A DNA stretch of 64,000 nt from Firmicutes bacterium UBA2058 (GCA_002332905.1 DDAM01000066.1:1-64000), one strand, 5' to 3'. Numbered from the stretch's first letter, positions 17,611 through 27,483 are shown. Numbers and translations are program-made. The notes: generated by a model from the sequence alone, not told the origin.

Positions 17611-20052
17611 TTATATAAATAGATTAATTCCAGCATCCTCTGTAGATGACAGATAGGACGCTACGCCTGCTATTTCAACACCATCAAGCAGCTCTTCCTT
17701 TTTTATACCCATTAAATCCATTGACATAGAGCATGCAACTACTTTTACACCCATGTTTAAGGCATTGGTTATAAGTGTATCTAATGAATCTACATTGTTT
17801 TTCTTCATAATGTATTTAATCATTTTTGGACCCATGCCAGCCATTTGCATCTTAGAAAGAGGTAATTTATCGGTATTCTTAGGAAGCATCATGTCAAACA
17901 TTTTCTCAACGAAGTTTTTCTTAACGGAAGGTTTATTTTTCTTCTTAAGAATGTTAAGTCCCCAGAAAGTAAAGAACATTGTTACTTGCTTGCCCATAGA
18001 GGCAGCTCCAGTTGCTATGATAAATGAAGCAATTGCTTTATCTAAATCTCCGCTAAATACTACCATGGTAGCGCCGTTTTTAGTCTCTGTAATTACAGGA
18101 CAATCCTTAGCAGCGTTTCCTTTTTCTATAACTGAAACATATGCCTTTTTTTGTGAATCAAAGGTATTACTTAGTAGCTTGTTACCTGTTTTATCACACC
18201 AGTTTTTTATGTCCTTTTGAAATCCAGAGTCTGTTGCTCTAATCTCTAAAATATCACCATCATTTAGCTTAGATATTTCTTCAAAGGTTCTTCTTATAGG
18301 ACCTGGGCATTGTAATCCACATGCATCAATTACTACAGTATTACTTTTTATTTCGATCTTTTCATCAACTTGTTCTACTTTCATATTAGGTTGTTTTATT
18401 AAAGGATTATATTTTGCAATTGTATATGTTTTGTATCCACCGTCTATATTTTTGCATTTGTACCCTAATTGAGATAATAATCTGCAGGCAAGATATCCCC
18501 TTAATCCAACCTGGCAATAAACATATATTGTTTTATCCTTTGGAAGTTTATCTAAGCTTGTTCTAATTTCACCTAAAGGAATATTTACAGAATTTTCAAT
18601 ATTTCCAAGCTCATACTCCATTGGCTCTCTAACATCTAATAAGAATTCGTTGTTTTTAATTAAATCTTCAACCTCATAATATTGAACTGACTCGTACATA
18701 CCTTCTATAAGGTTAGAAGCAGTATAGCCTGCCATATTAACAGGGTCCTTTGCTGATGAATATGGTGGTGCATAGCTTAACTCTAGATTTTGTAAATCAA
18801 ATACGGTCAAATTACCTTTTATTGCAGTTGCTATTACATCAATTCTTTTTTCTACACCCTCAATTCCTACAGCCTGAGCACCTAAAATATGACCATTTTC
18901 AGGATTAAATAATAGCTTTAATGAAATTGGAAATGCTCCTGGATAGTAAGAAGCATGAGAAGCTGGATGTATATGAATAGCCTTATACTCAATTCCATTT
19001 CTCTTTAAGGCTTTCTCGTTGTTTCCAGTAGTGCTTACAGTAATATCAAACACTTTAGCTACTGAAGTTCCTAAAGTTCCAGGGTATTTAACATTTCTAC
19101 CGTTTATATTATCTGCAACAATTCTACCTTGCCTATTTGCAGGCCAAGCAAGTGGGACAATAGTTGGTATCTTGCTTATATAGTCAGTTATTTCAACGGC
19201 ATCTCCTAATGCATAAATATTTTCGTCAGAAGTTTTCATATATTCATCAACTACGATAGCCTTTCTAGCATTGACTTTCAAGCCAGCGTCTATAGCTATT
19301 TTAGTTTCAGGTTGAACACCTATAGATAGAATTATCATGTCAGTGTTGATTTCTTTACCGCTAGTTAAAATAACTTTTTTGCCGTTATTTGTAAATGCTT
19401 TAACTCCATCCTCTAGGATAAGATTTATTCCTTTATCTACTAGATGTTCGTGTACAATTTGTGCCATCTCAATATCAAGTGGAGCCATAACTTGATTTAA
19501 CATTTCAACTATTGTTACAGCTATACCTAGACTGTGAAGGTTTTCAGCCATTTCTAAACCGATAAATCCACCACCAACTATAACTGCCTTTGAAGGTTTG
19601 TTTTCTGTTACAAACCCTTTAATCATATCTGTATCTGGTATATTTCTAAGCGTAAATAGATTTTTTGCTTCACTTAGTCCTTCAATTGGAGGAACTATAG
19701 GTCTTGCACCAGGTGATAAAACCAAAACATCATAGTTTTCTTCATAAACTTCATCAGTTTTTAGATTTTTAACCGTTACTGTTTTTTCTTCCTTATTTAT
19801 ACCTATAACTTCACTAAAGTTTTTAATGTTAATGTTAAATTTTGCCGACATTGCTTCTATTGTTTGAACAATAAGCTTGTTTCTTTCTTTTATCACATCT
19901 CCAATATAATATGGTAAACCACAGTTGGCAAAAGAAATATGTTCACCTTTTTCAAACATTGTAATTTCACAATTTTCATCTAGTCTTCTTAATCTTGCAG
20001 CAGTAGAAGCTCCTCCAGCTACACCACCAACGATAATAACTTTTTTACTCAT
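17611..20052 (-). CDS. CoA-disulfide/persulfide reductase with rhodanese, TusA and DsrE domains
   Basis: 813 residues from the ATG at 20052 (GGAGGT 6 bases upstream; earlier in-frame codons lie before that site). Domains: FAD/NAD-dependent CoADR (about 1-440, VIIVGGVAGGAS, redox Cys44 in FANCGLPYY); rhodanese (about 455-545, YCQVGLRG with the catalytic Cys); TusA-like (about 560-640, DACGLQCPGP); DsrE-like (about 645-813). Such fused proteins reduce CoA or glutathione-type persulfides and polysulfide in anaerobes and pass sulfane sulfur between domains. The adjacent ArsR-family gene probably regulates it. All key cysteines are present. Confidence 0.85.
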   Translation of the reverse strand: MSKKVIIVGGVAGGASTAARLRRLDENCEITMFEKGEHISFANCGLPYYIGDVIKERNKLIVQTIEAMSAKFNINIKNFSEVIGINKEEKTVTVKNLKTDEVYEENYDVLVLSPGARPIVPPIEGLSEAKNLFTLRNIPDTDMIKGFVTENKPSKAVIVGGGFIGLEMAENLHSLGIAVTIVEMLNQVMAPLDIEMAQIVHEHLVDKGINLILEDGVKAFTNNGKKVILTSGKEINTDMIILSIGVQPETKIAIDAGLKVNARKAIVVDEYMKTSDENIYALGDAVEITDYISKIPTIVPLAWPANRQGRIVADNINGRNVKYPGTLGTSVAKVFDITVSTTGNNEKALKRNGIEYKAIHIHPASHASYYPGAFPISLKLLFNPENGHILGAQAVGIEGVEKRIDVIATAIKGNLTVFDLQNLELSYAPPYSSAKDPVNMAGYTASNLIEGMYESVQYYEVEDLIKNNEFLLDVREPMEYELGNIENSVNIPLGEIRTSLDKLPKDKTIYVYCQVGLRGYLACRLLSQLGYKCKNIDGGYKTYTIAKYNPLIKQPNMKVEQVDEKIEIKSNTVVIDACGLQCPGPIRRTFEEISKLNDGDILEIRATDSGFQKDIKNWCDKTGNKLLSNTFDSQKKAYVSVIEKGNAAKDCPVITETKNGATMVVFSGDLDKAIASFIIATGAASMGKQVTMFFTFWGLNILKKKNKPSVKKNFVEKMFDMMLPKNTDKLPLSKMQMAGMGPKMIKYIMKKNNVDSLDTLITNALNMGVKVVACSMSMDLMGIKKEELLDGVEIAGVASYLSSTEDAGINLFI

Positions 20053-20057
20053 ATTTA

Positions 20058-20082
20058 CCTCCATTACGCCGTTTCGCGGCGT
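20058..20082 (-). promoter_or_regulatory. GC-rich hairpin abutting the Shine-Dalgarno
   Basis: On the - strand ACGCCG and CGGCGT form a 6-bp GC stem with a 5-base loop, ending in GGCGTAATGGAGG, so the hairpin is only a few bases before the ribosome-binding site of the reductase gene. It stands out in this AT-rich DNA. The 13-mer GGCGTAATGGAGG is also present at 1804-1816 before the CpaB-like gene. It may stabilise the message or tune initiation. Confidence 0.45.
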
Positions 20083-20138
20083 CACAATTTCAAAATTATA
20101 TTTTAATAATTATATATAATGTATATCTAAATAACTAT

Positions 20139-20148
20139 ATATTGTAAT
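20139..20148. promoter_or_regulatory. Candidate ArsR-family operator before the reductase
   Basis: ATATTGTAAT (complement ATTACAATAT) lies in the reductase promoter region; the same 10-mer, in the opposite orientation, is at 20556-20565 upstream of the ArsR-family gene. Shared sites in both promoters fit autoregulation plus control of the neighbour. Based on a short AT-rich match only. Confidence 0.3.
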
Positions 20149-20200
20149 AATATGATGTATATATTTTAAAAAATAGGTAATATAAATTACCTTAAATTTT

Positions 20201-20497
20201 TTAACTAAATAAAATTTCGACCAATTGTTTAACCATAGGGTCTGCAATTTTATAAGTAATTTCAAGACCACTTCTTTCACCCTCAATAATACCACATGAT
20301 TTTAGTTTTGATATGTGTTGTGATACCGTTGATTGAGGCATGTTTAAACAGTGTTGCATGTTGGTAACATTACTACCACCATTTTCTAATAAACCTCTAA
20401 CAATACACAATCTTATTGGGTGAGCAAGAGCCTTTAATATATTAGCTTTTTCTTCAAACAGCTTTGGGTTGCTTTCATAAGTGTATTCTAAATTCAT
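20201..20497 (-). CDS. ArsR-family transcriptional repressor
   Basis: 98 residues from the ATG at 20497, with GGAGGT 6 bases upstream. A winged helix-turn-helix: ILKALAHPIRLCIVRGLLE, then recognition helix PQSTVSQHISKLK and wing ERSGLEITYKI. Cysteines at 31, 50 and 68 could act as persulfide or thiol sensors, as in BigR/SqrR relatives, but the exact pair cannot be assigned. Its gene lies directly before the sulfur-transfer reductase on the same strand, so regulation by reactive sulfur is the natural inference. Metal sensing is the alternative. Confidence 0.75.
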   Translation of the reverse strand: MNLEYTYESNPKLFEEKANILKALAHPIRLCIVRGLLENGGSNVTNMQHCLNMPQSTVSQHISKLKSCGIIEGERSGLEITYKIADPMVKQLVEILFS

Positions 20498-20555
20498 ATT
20501 TACCTCCGTGTTTATGGTGTCTTTTAATATTATCTCCACATCACTATATTATAAT

Positions 20556-20565
20556 ATTACAATAT
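20556..20565. promoter_or_regulatory. Candidate ArsR operator (autoregulatory)
   Basis: ATTACAATAT within AATATTACAATATT, an inverted repeat of AATATT with a 2-base centre, about 60 bases upstream of the ArsR start. See the partner site at 20139. The rest of 20540-20769 is AT-rich and shows no gene. Confidence 0.35.
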
Positions 20566-20769
20566 TGCGGAATTGGTGTCAATATATTTATAAAAATTTT
20601 TTAATCTCCAAACAAAAACAATTACATACTAGCAAAATCAAACAATCTAATGCGTTAACTAAAAATGGGAATATATTAATATAAAAATAAATAAATATAA
20701 CGTTTTGGCTTTTTAAAAATTAGGGTAAATAGAGATAATTGACAATGCCCAAAAATTAATGATAATTCT

Positions 20770-21597
20770 GTCACTTATTTTTGGAAAAGTTTTTGTAACA
20801 TGATGACTAAGCTTGACAGCGCTGTTGGTGATAGCTTAAGCAAAATGGAGTTTCCAGGAGACATTATACTTTTAGATGAAGCCATTAGTTTGCTTAATGA
20901 AATAAAATAAAAAAATAAAATAGTTATAGTTATTGAAGATTGTCATTTAATTACTTGTGAATCAGTTGATTTCCTTTTTAATTAAAAACTTAGATGAAAA
21001 AATATATATAGTAATTTCTACACGAGCTGCAATTTTTAACAAATCACAAGAATTAAAATTAAAAAAAATTATATAAATCATATAACTAAGGATTTTCTTG
21101 AGTTAAGTGTTAAAGACATTGAAAAATATTATAAATTGTGTGGGTTGACCTTTATTCAGGAAGAATCGAATAAATTATATGAATACAGTGAGGGATAGAT
21201 AAGTGCATTATACTTATTCATGCTAAATTTTGCTGAATATAAACAATTTGATTTAACCAATGACATACATCAGCTTGTTATAAATTCACTTAGCAATGCT
21301 AGTATATTTTAGGAGACTATACGATGAGGCAATTAGTTTGTTAAAAAATCTAAGAGAAAAAAAGATTTGTTCATACATACAATGAATCTATGTGATGCTT
21401 ATATATATTCATGTGTAAATAAAATAAACTATATTCCTGCATGGATATTGGATGAGAAAATATATAATGCTAAACTATTATTCCCAACAGTACCATTTTT
21501 AAATCTAGTTTACTTTAGAGTATTGCTAATTCAGGGTCAATATGCAAAGCTCAGAGGGGATAGTGAAAAGAAAAGATTTATTAGGATATGGTACTAG
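20770..21597 (+). pseudogene. Decayed LuxR/MalT-type regulator gene
   Basis: Fragments in several frames match large clostridial LuxR-family ATPase regulators: VTYFWKSFCNMMTKLDSAVG, then KNKIVIVIEDCHLIT (Walker B region), EGxISALYLFMLNF, and the helical-repeat part (IPAWILDEKIYNAKLLF, YFRVLLIQGQYAKLRGDSE). The 5' P-loop portion is missing, and stops (for example TAG at about 21196, where GWISALYL would be expected) and frameshifts interrupt it. No DNA-binding domain remains. Clearly non-functional. Confidence 0.65.
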
Positions 21598-22030
21598 TAT
21601 AGCATCCCTTGTATTAGATAATTACTATATAAAAGTGTCTCTAGAAGACAATGCTAGCAATATAGTTTTAATTCCATTAGTTTATCAATCAAGATATCCA
21701 TCCAAAGTTATTAAAAACAGGAGCGTTGACGGATTATGTAAAACTATTTATGATGCTATTGACATTTATAAATGCAAAATTTTATGCATAAGTTCTGGTA
21801 TAGATGCAGATGATGATATGCTACGTAAAGCCATAAAGTATGCTGAAAATCAAGGTGTTATAATAAATGCAGCTGTAGGAAATGATAACTTAAATTCACC
21901 AAACAAGATTTTTATCCTGCTGATTATGAGACAGTTATAGGTGCAGGTGCAATAGATGAAAAAAATAATATTGCTAAATTTTCACAAAAAAGTGGTGTTT
22001 TTGTAGTAGTATTAAGAGTTAATACTTTTA
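21560..22030 (+). pseudogene. Decayed subtilase (S8 peptidase) gene
   Basis: GYGTSIASLV matches the catalytic-His region of subtilases (HGTxVAS, with the His lost). YKCKILCISSGIDADDDML and YAENQGVIINAAVGND follow (oxyanion Asn region), and after a frameshift at about 21905 come YPADYETVIGAGAID and NNIAKFSQKSG. The 5' end and the catalytic Ser region are missing. It directly abuts the LuxR remnant, so both look like debris of one earlier insertion or deletion. Confidence 0.65.
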
Positions 22031-22525
22031 ACATATCACCCAATAATCTTAAGAATAAAGCCTTTTTAAAGACTTTCACGATTTTTTCTTATGCAACAGT
22101 CAAACTCCCATTTTAAATTTCCAAAAAATGAATAAAATACAAACAATTGTTTACAAATGCAAAAAAATGTAATATTATAAACAATAGAGTACTAATACTT
22201 TAAGCAATCGATAGCTATTTAATACAGCGATTTGTAAGAGTGGTTACATTTAAAAATACTGTATTGCCACCTTGGAAAACTACTCTTCAATCCGCATATA
22301 GTTTTAGCTTATAAATGCAACAAGTATAGGTTAATTTATAATTCTTTCTTATTAGAGACTTTTAGTTTAATTAGATTTCTAATCAACTGCACTGTGTAGT
22401 GTTTGATGAGAAAAGAGATAAATTCAATATAAAATTTATAATATAAGTTTTAATGTTCGTTAGAAATGATTTTAGTTTTCTATCAAATGTTATGACTACA
22501 TTATTCAAAAGAAGGTGGTATTTAA
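22031..22525 (+). other. Spacer with promoter candidate and structured leader before pepF
   Basis: No gene is visible. TTTACA (22150-22155) and TATTAT (22173-22178) are spaced by 17 bases, 350 bases upstream of the peptidase. Between them and the gene AAGAGTGGTT pairs with AACTACTCTT (about 22235-22290), enclosing GTATTGCCACC. A long structured leader or small RNA is possible; it matches no riboswitch class I recognise. Confidence 0.3.
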
Positions 22526-24295
22526 ATGGATATGAAGTGTGATTTGAAGAGCATCTATTCTTCAATTGATTCTGAGGATTTTAAAGCAGATCTAAGTAAA
22601 TTTAATACACATATAAGTAATGTGATTATATGGTGTGAAAGAAATCCTGTTGATAATATTATAGGTAAACTTGAAAAGTATTTAAAATTTTATAATGAGT
22701 ATAAAAATTTGTATTTAAAATTATCTTGTTACACATATTTTCTTGTTAGTTTAGATGGTCAAAATGTTGAGGCAATGGATATGTTAGACGAAATTGAGGA
22801 AAAAAATGATGAATTTATGAGGTCATTTGTAATTTTTACAAATTGGCTAAAAGGTACTGAGAATTTAGATGAAATTATTGATTCATCTAAGTATTTATTA
22901 AAACATAAATTTTATTTAAAAGAAGTTTTTTCTAAATCAAAATATATTCTAAGTGAAAAAGAAGAACAATTAATAAAAAAAATGCAAATTACAGGATCAC
23001 GAGGTTGGCAAAGATTATACATGGAAGTAGTATCATCTACCAATATAAAAGTTAAAGTTAACGGAGAATTAAAGAGATTTTCTTTTGGGGAACTAAAAAA
23101 TGTAGCATATGATAATGATGCTAATTTAAGAAAATTAGCCTTTAAGGCAGAAAAAAAAGCATGTAAAAATATATCTCAGTGTATAAGTTCATGTATAAAT
23201 GAACTTAGTGGAGAAGCTATAAATATATATGATATGAAAGGGTATGAATCAGTTATTAATAAAGTACTACTTGATTCCAGAATGGATAAAGAAACCTTAA
23301 ATACTATGATTGAAGTAATAGAAGATAATTTAAGTATATTTCATAAATATTTTAAAATAAAGGCAAAAGTATTAGGTAAGGAAAATAAGCTTCCTTTTTA
23401 TGATATTTATGCACCTATAGGTAAGGGCTATGAAAAAATATCTTATGGAGATTGTATAAATTTAATCATATCGGGTTTTAAAAACTTTAGTGATGATCTT
23501 TCTAATTTTGCTAAAAAAGTTTTTGATGAAAGATGGGTAGATGCAGAATCAACAACTACAAAAGGTAACTATGCTTTATCAGTTGATATATTTCCTATAA
23601 ATGAAAATAGAATAATGACTAATTTTTCAGGAAACTATATGGATATCCTTATTTTATCACATGAAATTGGGCATGCATACCATAGTTATTGTCTTAAAGA
23701 TCAAGAATTATTAAACACAGATTATCCAATACCAATAGCTGAAACAGCATCAATTTTCTGCGAAACTATAATGAATAATGAGTTAATTAGTAATGCGAAG
23801 AAAGATGATAAAATAATGATGTTAGAAAGAAGTATTTCTAGTGCAGCTTATTTTATTGTAGAAATGTATGGAAGGTTTTTGTTTGAGTACGAATTGTTTA
23901 AGAAAAGAAATGAAGGTATATTGTCAGTTTCTGAGTTAAATGAAATAATGAAAAATTCTATAAAAAAAGTATATGGTAATACAGTGGATAGAAACTCTAT
24001 TAATTCATACTCATGGATTAATAATATTGGTTATTATATGGCTGGCAATGAATTTCTTAATTTTCCATATATTTTTGGAATATTATTTTCTAAGGGTCTA
24101 TATTCTGAATATTTAAAAAATAAAAAGGTTTTTGTTAATAATTATAATGAATTTCTTAAGATTACAAGTGTAAACAATATTTATGATGTAGCAAAGTTTA
24201 TGAACATAGATATCAATTCAAGAGATTTTTGGGAAAGTGCATTTAAAGTCATTAAAGATGATATTGATGAATTTTGTCAATATGTTCTTAAATAA
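22526..24295 (+). CDS. pepF: Oligoendopeptidase F family M3 metallopeptidase
   Basis: 589 residues, the usual length for oligoendopeptidase F. The zinc motif HEIGHAYH (His379-Glu380-His383) is intact, and IAETASIFCETIM supplies the third ligand (Glu). The N-terminal half is helical as in the family. It probably cleaves short peptides in the cytoplasm, which fits a peptide- and amino-acid-fermenting cell. Start by AGAAGGTGG 9 bases upstream; ATG 22532 is an alternative. It stands alone between two decayed regions. Symbol by family resemblance. Confidence 0.85.
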   Translation: MDMKCDLKSIYSSIDSEDFKADLSKFNTHISNVIIWCERNPVDNIIGKLEKYLKFYNEYKNLYLKLSCYTYFLVSLDGQNVEAMDMLDEIEEKNDEFMRSFVIFTNWLKGTENLDEIIDSSKYLLKHKFYLKEVFSKSKYILSEKEEQLIKKMQITGSRGWQRLYMEVVSSTNIKVKVNGELKRFSFGELKNVAYDNDANLRKLAFKAEKKACKNISQCISSCINELSGEAINIYDMKGYESVINKVLLDSRMDKETLNTMIEVIEDNLSIFHKYFKIKAKVLGKENKLPFYDIYAPIGKGYEKISYGDCINLIISGFKNFSDDLSNFAKKVFDERWVDAESTTTKGNYALSVDIFPINENRIMTNFSGNYMDILILSHEIGHAYHSYCLKDQELLNTDYPIPIAETASIFCETIMNNELISNAKKDDKIMMLERSISSAAYFIVEMYGRFLFEYELFKKRNEGILSVSELNEIMKNSIKKVYGNTVDRNSINSYSWINNIGYYMAGNEFLNFPYIFGILFSKGLYSEYLKNKKVFVNNYNEFLKITSVNNIYDVAKFMNIDINSRDFWESAFKVIKDDIDEFCQYVLK

Positions 24296-24740
24296 ATCAA
24301 TACCAAGTTGTTAATGTCATCATCAAAATTTAGAAATATGCTAAAACACTCTGCATCACAACGAAATATCTACTCAGTGAAAGAAGTGTAAGTGCTTATT
24401 GTAAGAAGTTACAGATAGGTCTGGGCAACAATGACACGAGCTAACGTCTACGGTAATTTTAATATTAATATGCAAACATTTTATATGAGAAAAAATTATC
24501 AATTATAATGATAGATTAGTAATAATTGCAACATTAATATTTTTATTGTTAATTATTAATGATAATAATGTCAATTTAGCGGAAACAGACAAAAATATTG
24601 CTGAAATTTAGGATGAAATATTGAAAATGCAGAAAATAGAGCAATATTATTAAAATAGAGAAGAATTACTTAAGCTATCTCAATAGAATTCTAGTTTGTA
24701 TTCCAGATATAACAATGTGCTTAAAATTTAAATAAAAATT
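24296..24740 (+). pseudogene. Gene remnant (membrane protein) and debris
   Basis: From about 24507 one frame reads YNDRLVIIATLIFLLLIIND, then NVNLAETDKNIAEI-stop-DEILKMQKIEQYY-stop-NREELLKLSQ-stop-NSSLYSRYNNVLKI-stop. Each stop (TAG or TAA) sits where a Gln codon (CAG or CAA) would fit, so C-to-T changes seem to have killed a short membrane-anchored coiled-coil gene. 24296-24500 shows no gene. No homologue was recognised. Confidence 0.4.
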
Positions 24741-24744
24741 TTTA

Positions 24745-24773
24745 TTGCATTATAAATCTTAATTTAGTATAAT
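24745..24773 (+). promoter_or_regulatory. Sigma-A promoter of leuS
   Basis: TTGCAT (24745-24750) and TATAAT (24768-24773) with a 17-base spacer, about 50 bases before the first T-box stem. Confidence 0.75.
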
Positions 24774-24821
24774 AATATAAATATTAAATGCTTAGATTTG
24801 GAAGTAGTAAATTTTAAAATC

Positions 24822-25010
24822 TTAAAGAGAGCTGTTGGCTGGTGTAAAACAGTAGATAATACAATTGAACTCGTCCAAGGAGTTGCTAAGGTGAAAACTT
24901 TAGCCGGTGAAGAGCCGTTATGCAAATGAGTGAGACAGTGTAACTGTCTAATTTGGGTGGTACCACGGATTATTCGTCCCATGTCGTTAGACATGGGACT
25001 TTGTTTTTGT
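24822..25010 (+). promoter_or_regulatory. T-box riboswitch (leucine) of leuS
   Basis: A T-box leader upstream of leuS. The conserved T-box TGGGTGGTACCACGG is at 24954-24968. A loop-E-like pair AGTA (24851) and GAA (24867-24869) frames the likely specifier CTC (24870-24872), a leucine codon. The terminator stem GTCCCATGTC/GACATGGGAC (24976-24999) is followed by TTTGTTTTTG. Uncharged tRNA-Leu would bind the specifier and the antiterminator and let leuS be transcribed. Confidence 0.92.
24976..25009 (+). terminator. T-box terminator hairpin
   Basis: 10-bp perfect stem, GTTA loop, then TTTGTTTTTG. It is mutually exclusive with the antiterminator formed by the T-box sequence. Confidence 0.88.
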
Positions 25011-25035
25011 TTATATAAGAAAAGGAGAGATTTTT

Positions 25036-27453
25036 ATGCAAACTTATAACCCGCAGCATATTGAAAAAAAGTGGCAAAAGATATGGGAAGAAAATAATAC
25101 ATTTAAAGCAGAAGATAAATCAAATAAGAAAAAGTTTTATTCACTTGTAGAGTTTCCTTACCCATCAGGAGCTGGCCTACACGTTGGCCATATTAGAGCA
25201 TATACTTCGTTAGAGGTAATATCAAGAAAGAGAAGATTAGAAGGATATAACGTTTTATTTCCAATCGGTTGGGATGCCTTTGGTTTGCCTACAGAAAACT
25301 ATGCTATTCAAACTGGACAGCATCCTAGAAAGGTAACAGATGAAAATATTAAGGTGTTCACTGAACAATTGAAATCTATTGGATATTCATTTGATTGGGA
25401 TAGAACTGTTGACACAACTAATCCAGATTATTATAAATGGACTCAGTGGATATTCCTAAAAATGTTTGAAAATGGATTAGCGTTTAAAGATAAAACCTAT
25501 GTTAACTTCTGCAACACTTGTAAAGTTGTACTTGCAAATGAGGAATCACAAGATGGTGTGTGTGATAGATGTGGAAGTGAAGTAGTCCAAATGGAAAAAG
25601 ACGTATGGTTTTTGAAAATTAGAGAATACGCTGATAAATTATTAGATGGACTTGAAAGTGAAGATGTAGATTTCTTGCCTAGAATCAAGATGGAGCAGGA
25701 AAACTGGATTGGGCGTTCATATGGAGCAGAAGTTGATTTTAGAATTAAAGATAGTGAAGATAAATTAAGAGTATTTACAACTAGACCTGATACACTTTAC
25801 GGTGTAACATTTATGGTTATAGCTCCTGAGCATCCATTACTAGAAAAATATGCAGATAAAATAGCAAATATAGATGAAATAGCTGCATATCAAGAGGCAG
25901 CTAAGAAAAAGTCAGAATTTGAAAGAGTTCAACTTGCTAAAGAAAAATCAGGTGTACAGATTCAAGGTATTAGTGCTATAAATCCAGTATCAAACGAGAT
26001 TATTCCTATTTGGGTAGCTGACTATGTTATGATGGGATACGGTACAGGAGCTATAATGGCAGTTCCGGGTCATGACACAAGAGACTGGGAATTCGCTGAG
26101 AAGTTTGGTATACCTAAAATTGAAGTAATTCAAGGTGGAGATATATCAAAAGAAGCATATACAGATACTAATGATGGAATTTTAGTTAATTCAGGCATAT
26201 TAACTGGATTAAGAGTAAAAGAAGCAAAGGAAAAAATCACAAATTATATCAAGGAAAATGGTATAGGTGAGCCAAAAACCAACTATAAAATGAAGGACTG
26301 GGCATTTAATAGACAAAGATATTGGGGAGAGCCGTTTCCAATAATACATTGTGAAAAATGTGGCATGGTAGGTGTTCCAGAAAAAGATTTACCTGTAAGA
26401 CTTCCTAATGTTGAAAATTATAAGCCAACAGATACTGGCGAGTCACCACTTGCAAATATAGAAGAGTGGGTAAATACTACATGTCCTAAGTGTGGTGGAC
26501 CTGCAAAACGTGAAACTGATACTATGCCTCAATGGGCTGGTTCGTCATGGTATTTCTTAAGATATATGGATCCACACAATAATAATGAATTGGCATCAAA
26601 GGATAATTTAGATTATTGGGGTCCAGTAGATTGGTATAACGGTGGTATGGAGCACGTTACTAGACACCTTATTTATTCAAGATTTTGGCATAGATTCTTG
26701 TATGATATTGGAGCAGTGCCATATAAAGAACCTTACAAAAAAAGAACAGCTCAAGGATTAATACTTGGTCCTGATGGAGAAAAGATGTCTAAATCAAGAG
26801 GCAATGTTATAAATCCTAATGAAATTGTTGATGATATGGGTGCGGATACATTAAGAACCTATGTTATGTTTATAGGGGATTATGAAAAAGCAGCTGTATG
26901 GGTTGATAATAGTGTTAAAGGCTGTAAGAGATTTTTGGATAGAGTGTGGAAGCTACAAGAGATAATAACAGATGAAAATGATTACTCTAAAAAACACGTA
27001 TCTCTAATGCATAGAACAATAAAAAAGGTAACTCAAGATTATGAAGCTATGAAATTTAATACAGCAATTGCATCTATGATGAGTGCTATAAATGAGTTTT
27101 ATGACAGCGGATATATAACTAGGGGAGAGTTAAAGACATTTGTAACTTTATTAAATCCAATAGCTCCTCATATAACAGAGGAAATATGGGAAGAACAAAA
27201 ATACAATGGTATGCTAAATCAAACAACATGGCCTGTTTGGGATGAAGAAAAAACTGTTGAAGATGAAATAGAGATGCCAGTACAAATAAACGGAAAAGTA
27301 AGAGGCAAAGTAATAATTTCTAAGGATGCTGATTTAACTGAAGCAAAAGCTAAGGCTAATGAAGATGATAACATCCAGAAATTTTTAGAAGGCAAAACAA
27401 TAGTTAAAGAAATTTATGTTCCAGGAAAAATATTTAACATAGTTGTAAAATAA
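25036..27453 (+). CDS. leuS: Leucyl-tRNA synthetase
   Basis: 805 residues, normal for bacterial LeuRS. HIGH-like motif HVGHIRAYT near residue 49, CP1 editing domain (about 220-420, with the TTRPDT motif), zinc-type cysteine pairs (about 155-180), KMSKS motif at residues 583-587, and a C-terminal anticodon-binding part ending in IYVPGKIFNIVVK. It charges tRNA-Leu and edits mischarged amino acids. Controlled by the leucine T-box just upstream; AAAGGAGAG gives the ribosome-binding site. Confidence 0.97.
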   Translation: MQTYNPQHIEKKWQKIWEENNTFKAEDKSNKKKFYSLVEFPYPSGAGLHVGHIRAYTSLEVISRKRRLEGYNVLFPIGWDAFGLPTENYAIQTGQHPRKVTDENIKVFTEQLKSIGYSFDWDRTVDTTNPDYYKWTQWIFLKMFENGLAFKDKTYVNFCNTCKVVLANEESQDGVCDRCGSEVVQMEKDVWFLKIREYADKLLDGLESEDVDFLPRIKMEQENWIGRSYGAEVDFRIKDSEDKLRVFTTRPDTLYGVTFMVIAPEHPLLEKYADKIANIDEIAAYQEAAKKKSEFERVQLAKEKSGVQIQGISAINPVSNEIIPIWVADYVMMGYGTGAIMAVPGHDTRDWEFAEKFGIPKIEVIQGGDISKEAYTDTNDGILVNSGILTGLRVKEAKEKITNYIKENGIGEPKTNYKMKDWAFNRQRYWGEPFPIIHCEKCGMVGVPEKDLPVRLPNVENYKPTDTGESPLANIEEWVNTTCPKCGGPAKRETDTMPQWAGSSWYFLRYMDPHNNNELASKDNLDYWGPVDWYNGGMEHVTRHLIYSRFWHRFLYDIGAVPYKEPYKKRTAQGLILGPDGEKMSKSRGNVINPNEIVDDMGADTLRTYVMFIGDYEKAAVWVDNSVKGCKRFLDRVWKLQEIITDENDYSKKHVSLMHRTIKKVTQDYEAMKFNTAIASMMSAINEFYDSGYITRGELKTFVTLLNPIAPHITEEIWEEQKYNGMLNQTTWPVWDEEKTVEDEIEMPVQINGKVRGKVIISKDADLTEAKAKANEDDNIQKFLEGKTIVKEIYVPGKIFNIVVK

Positions 27454-27483
27454 ACTGCCTTAGCCTGTGAGTTTGGGGGTAAA

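Noticed and set aside
24954..24968. The GGTACC palindrome as a separate regulatory dyad
   Set aside because: It is part of the conserved T-box sequence and is explained by the antiterminator.
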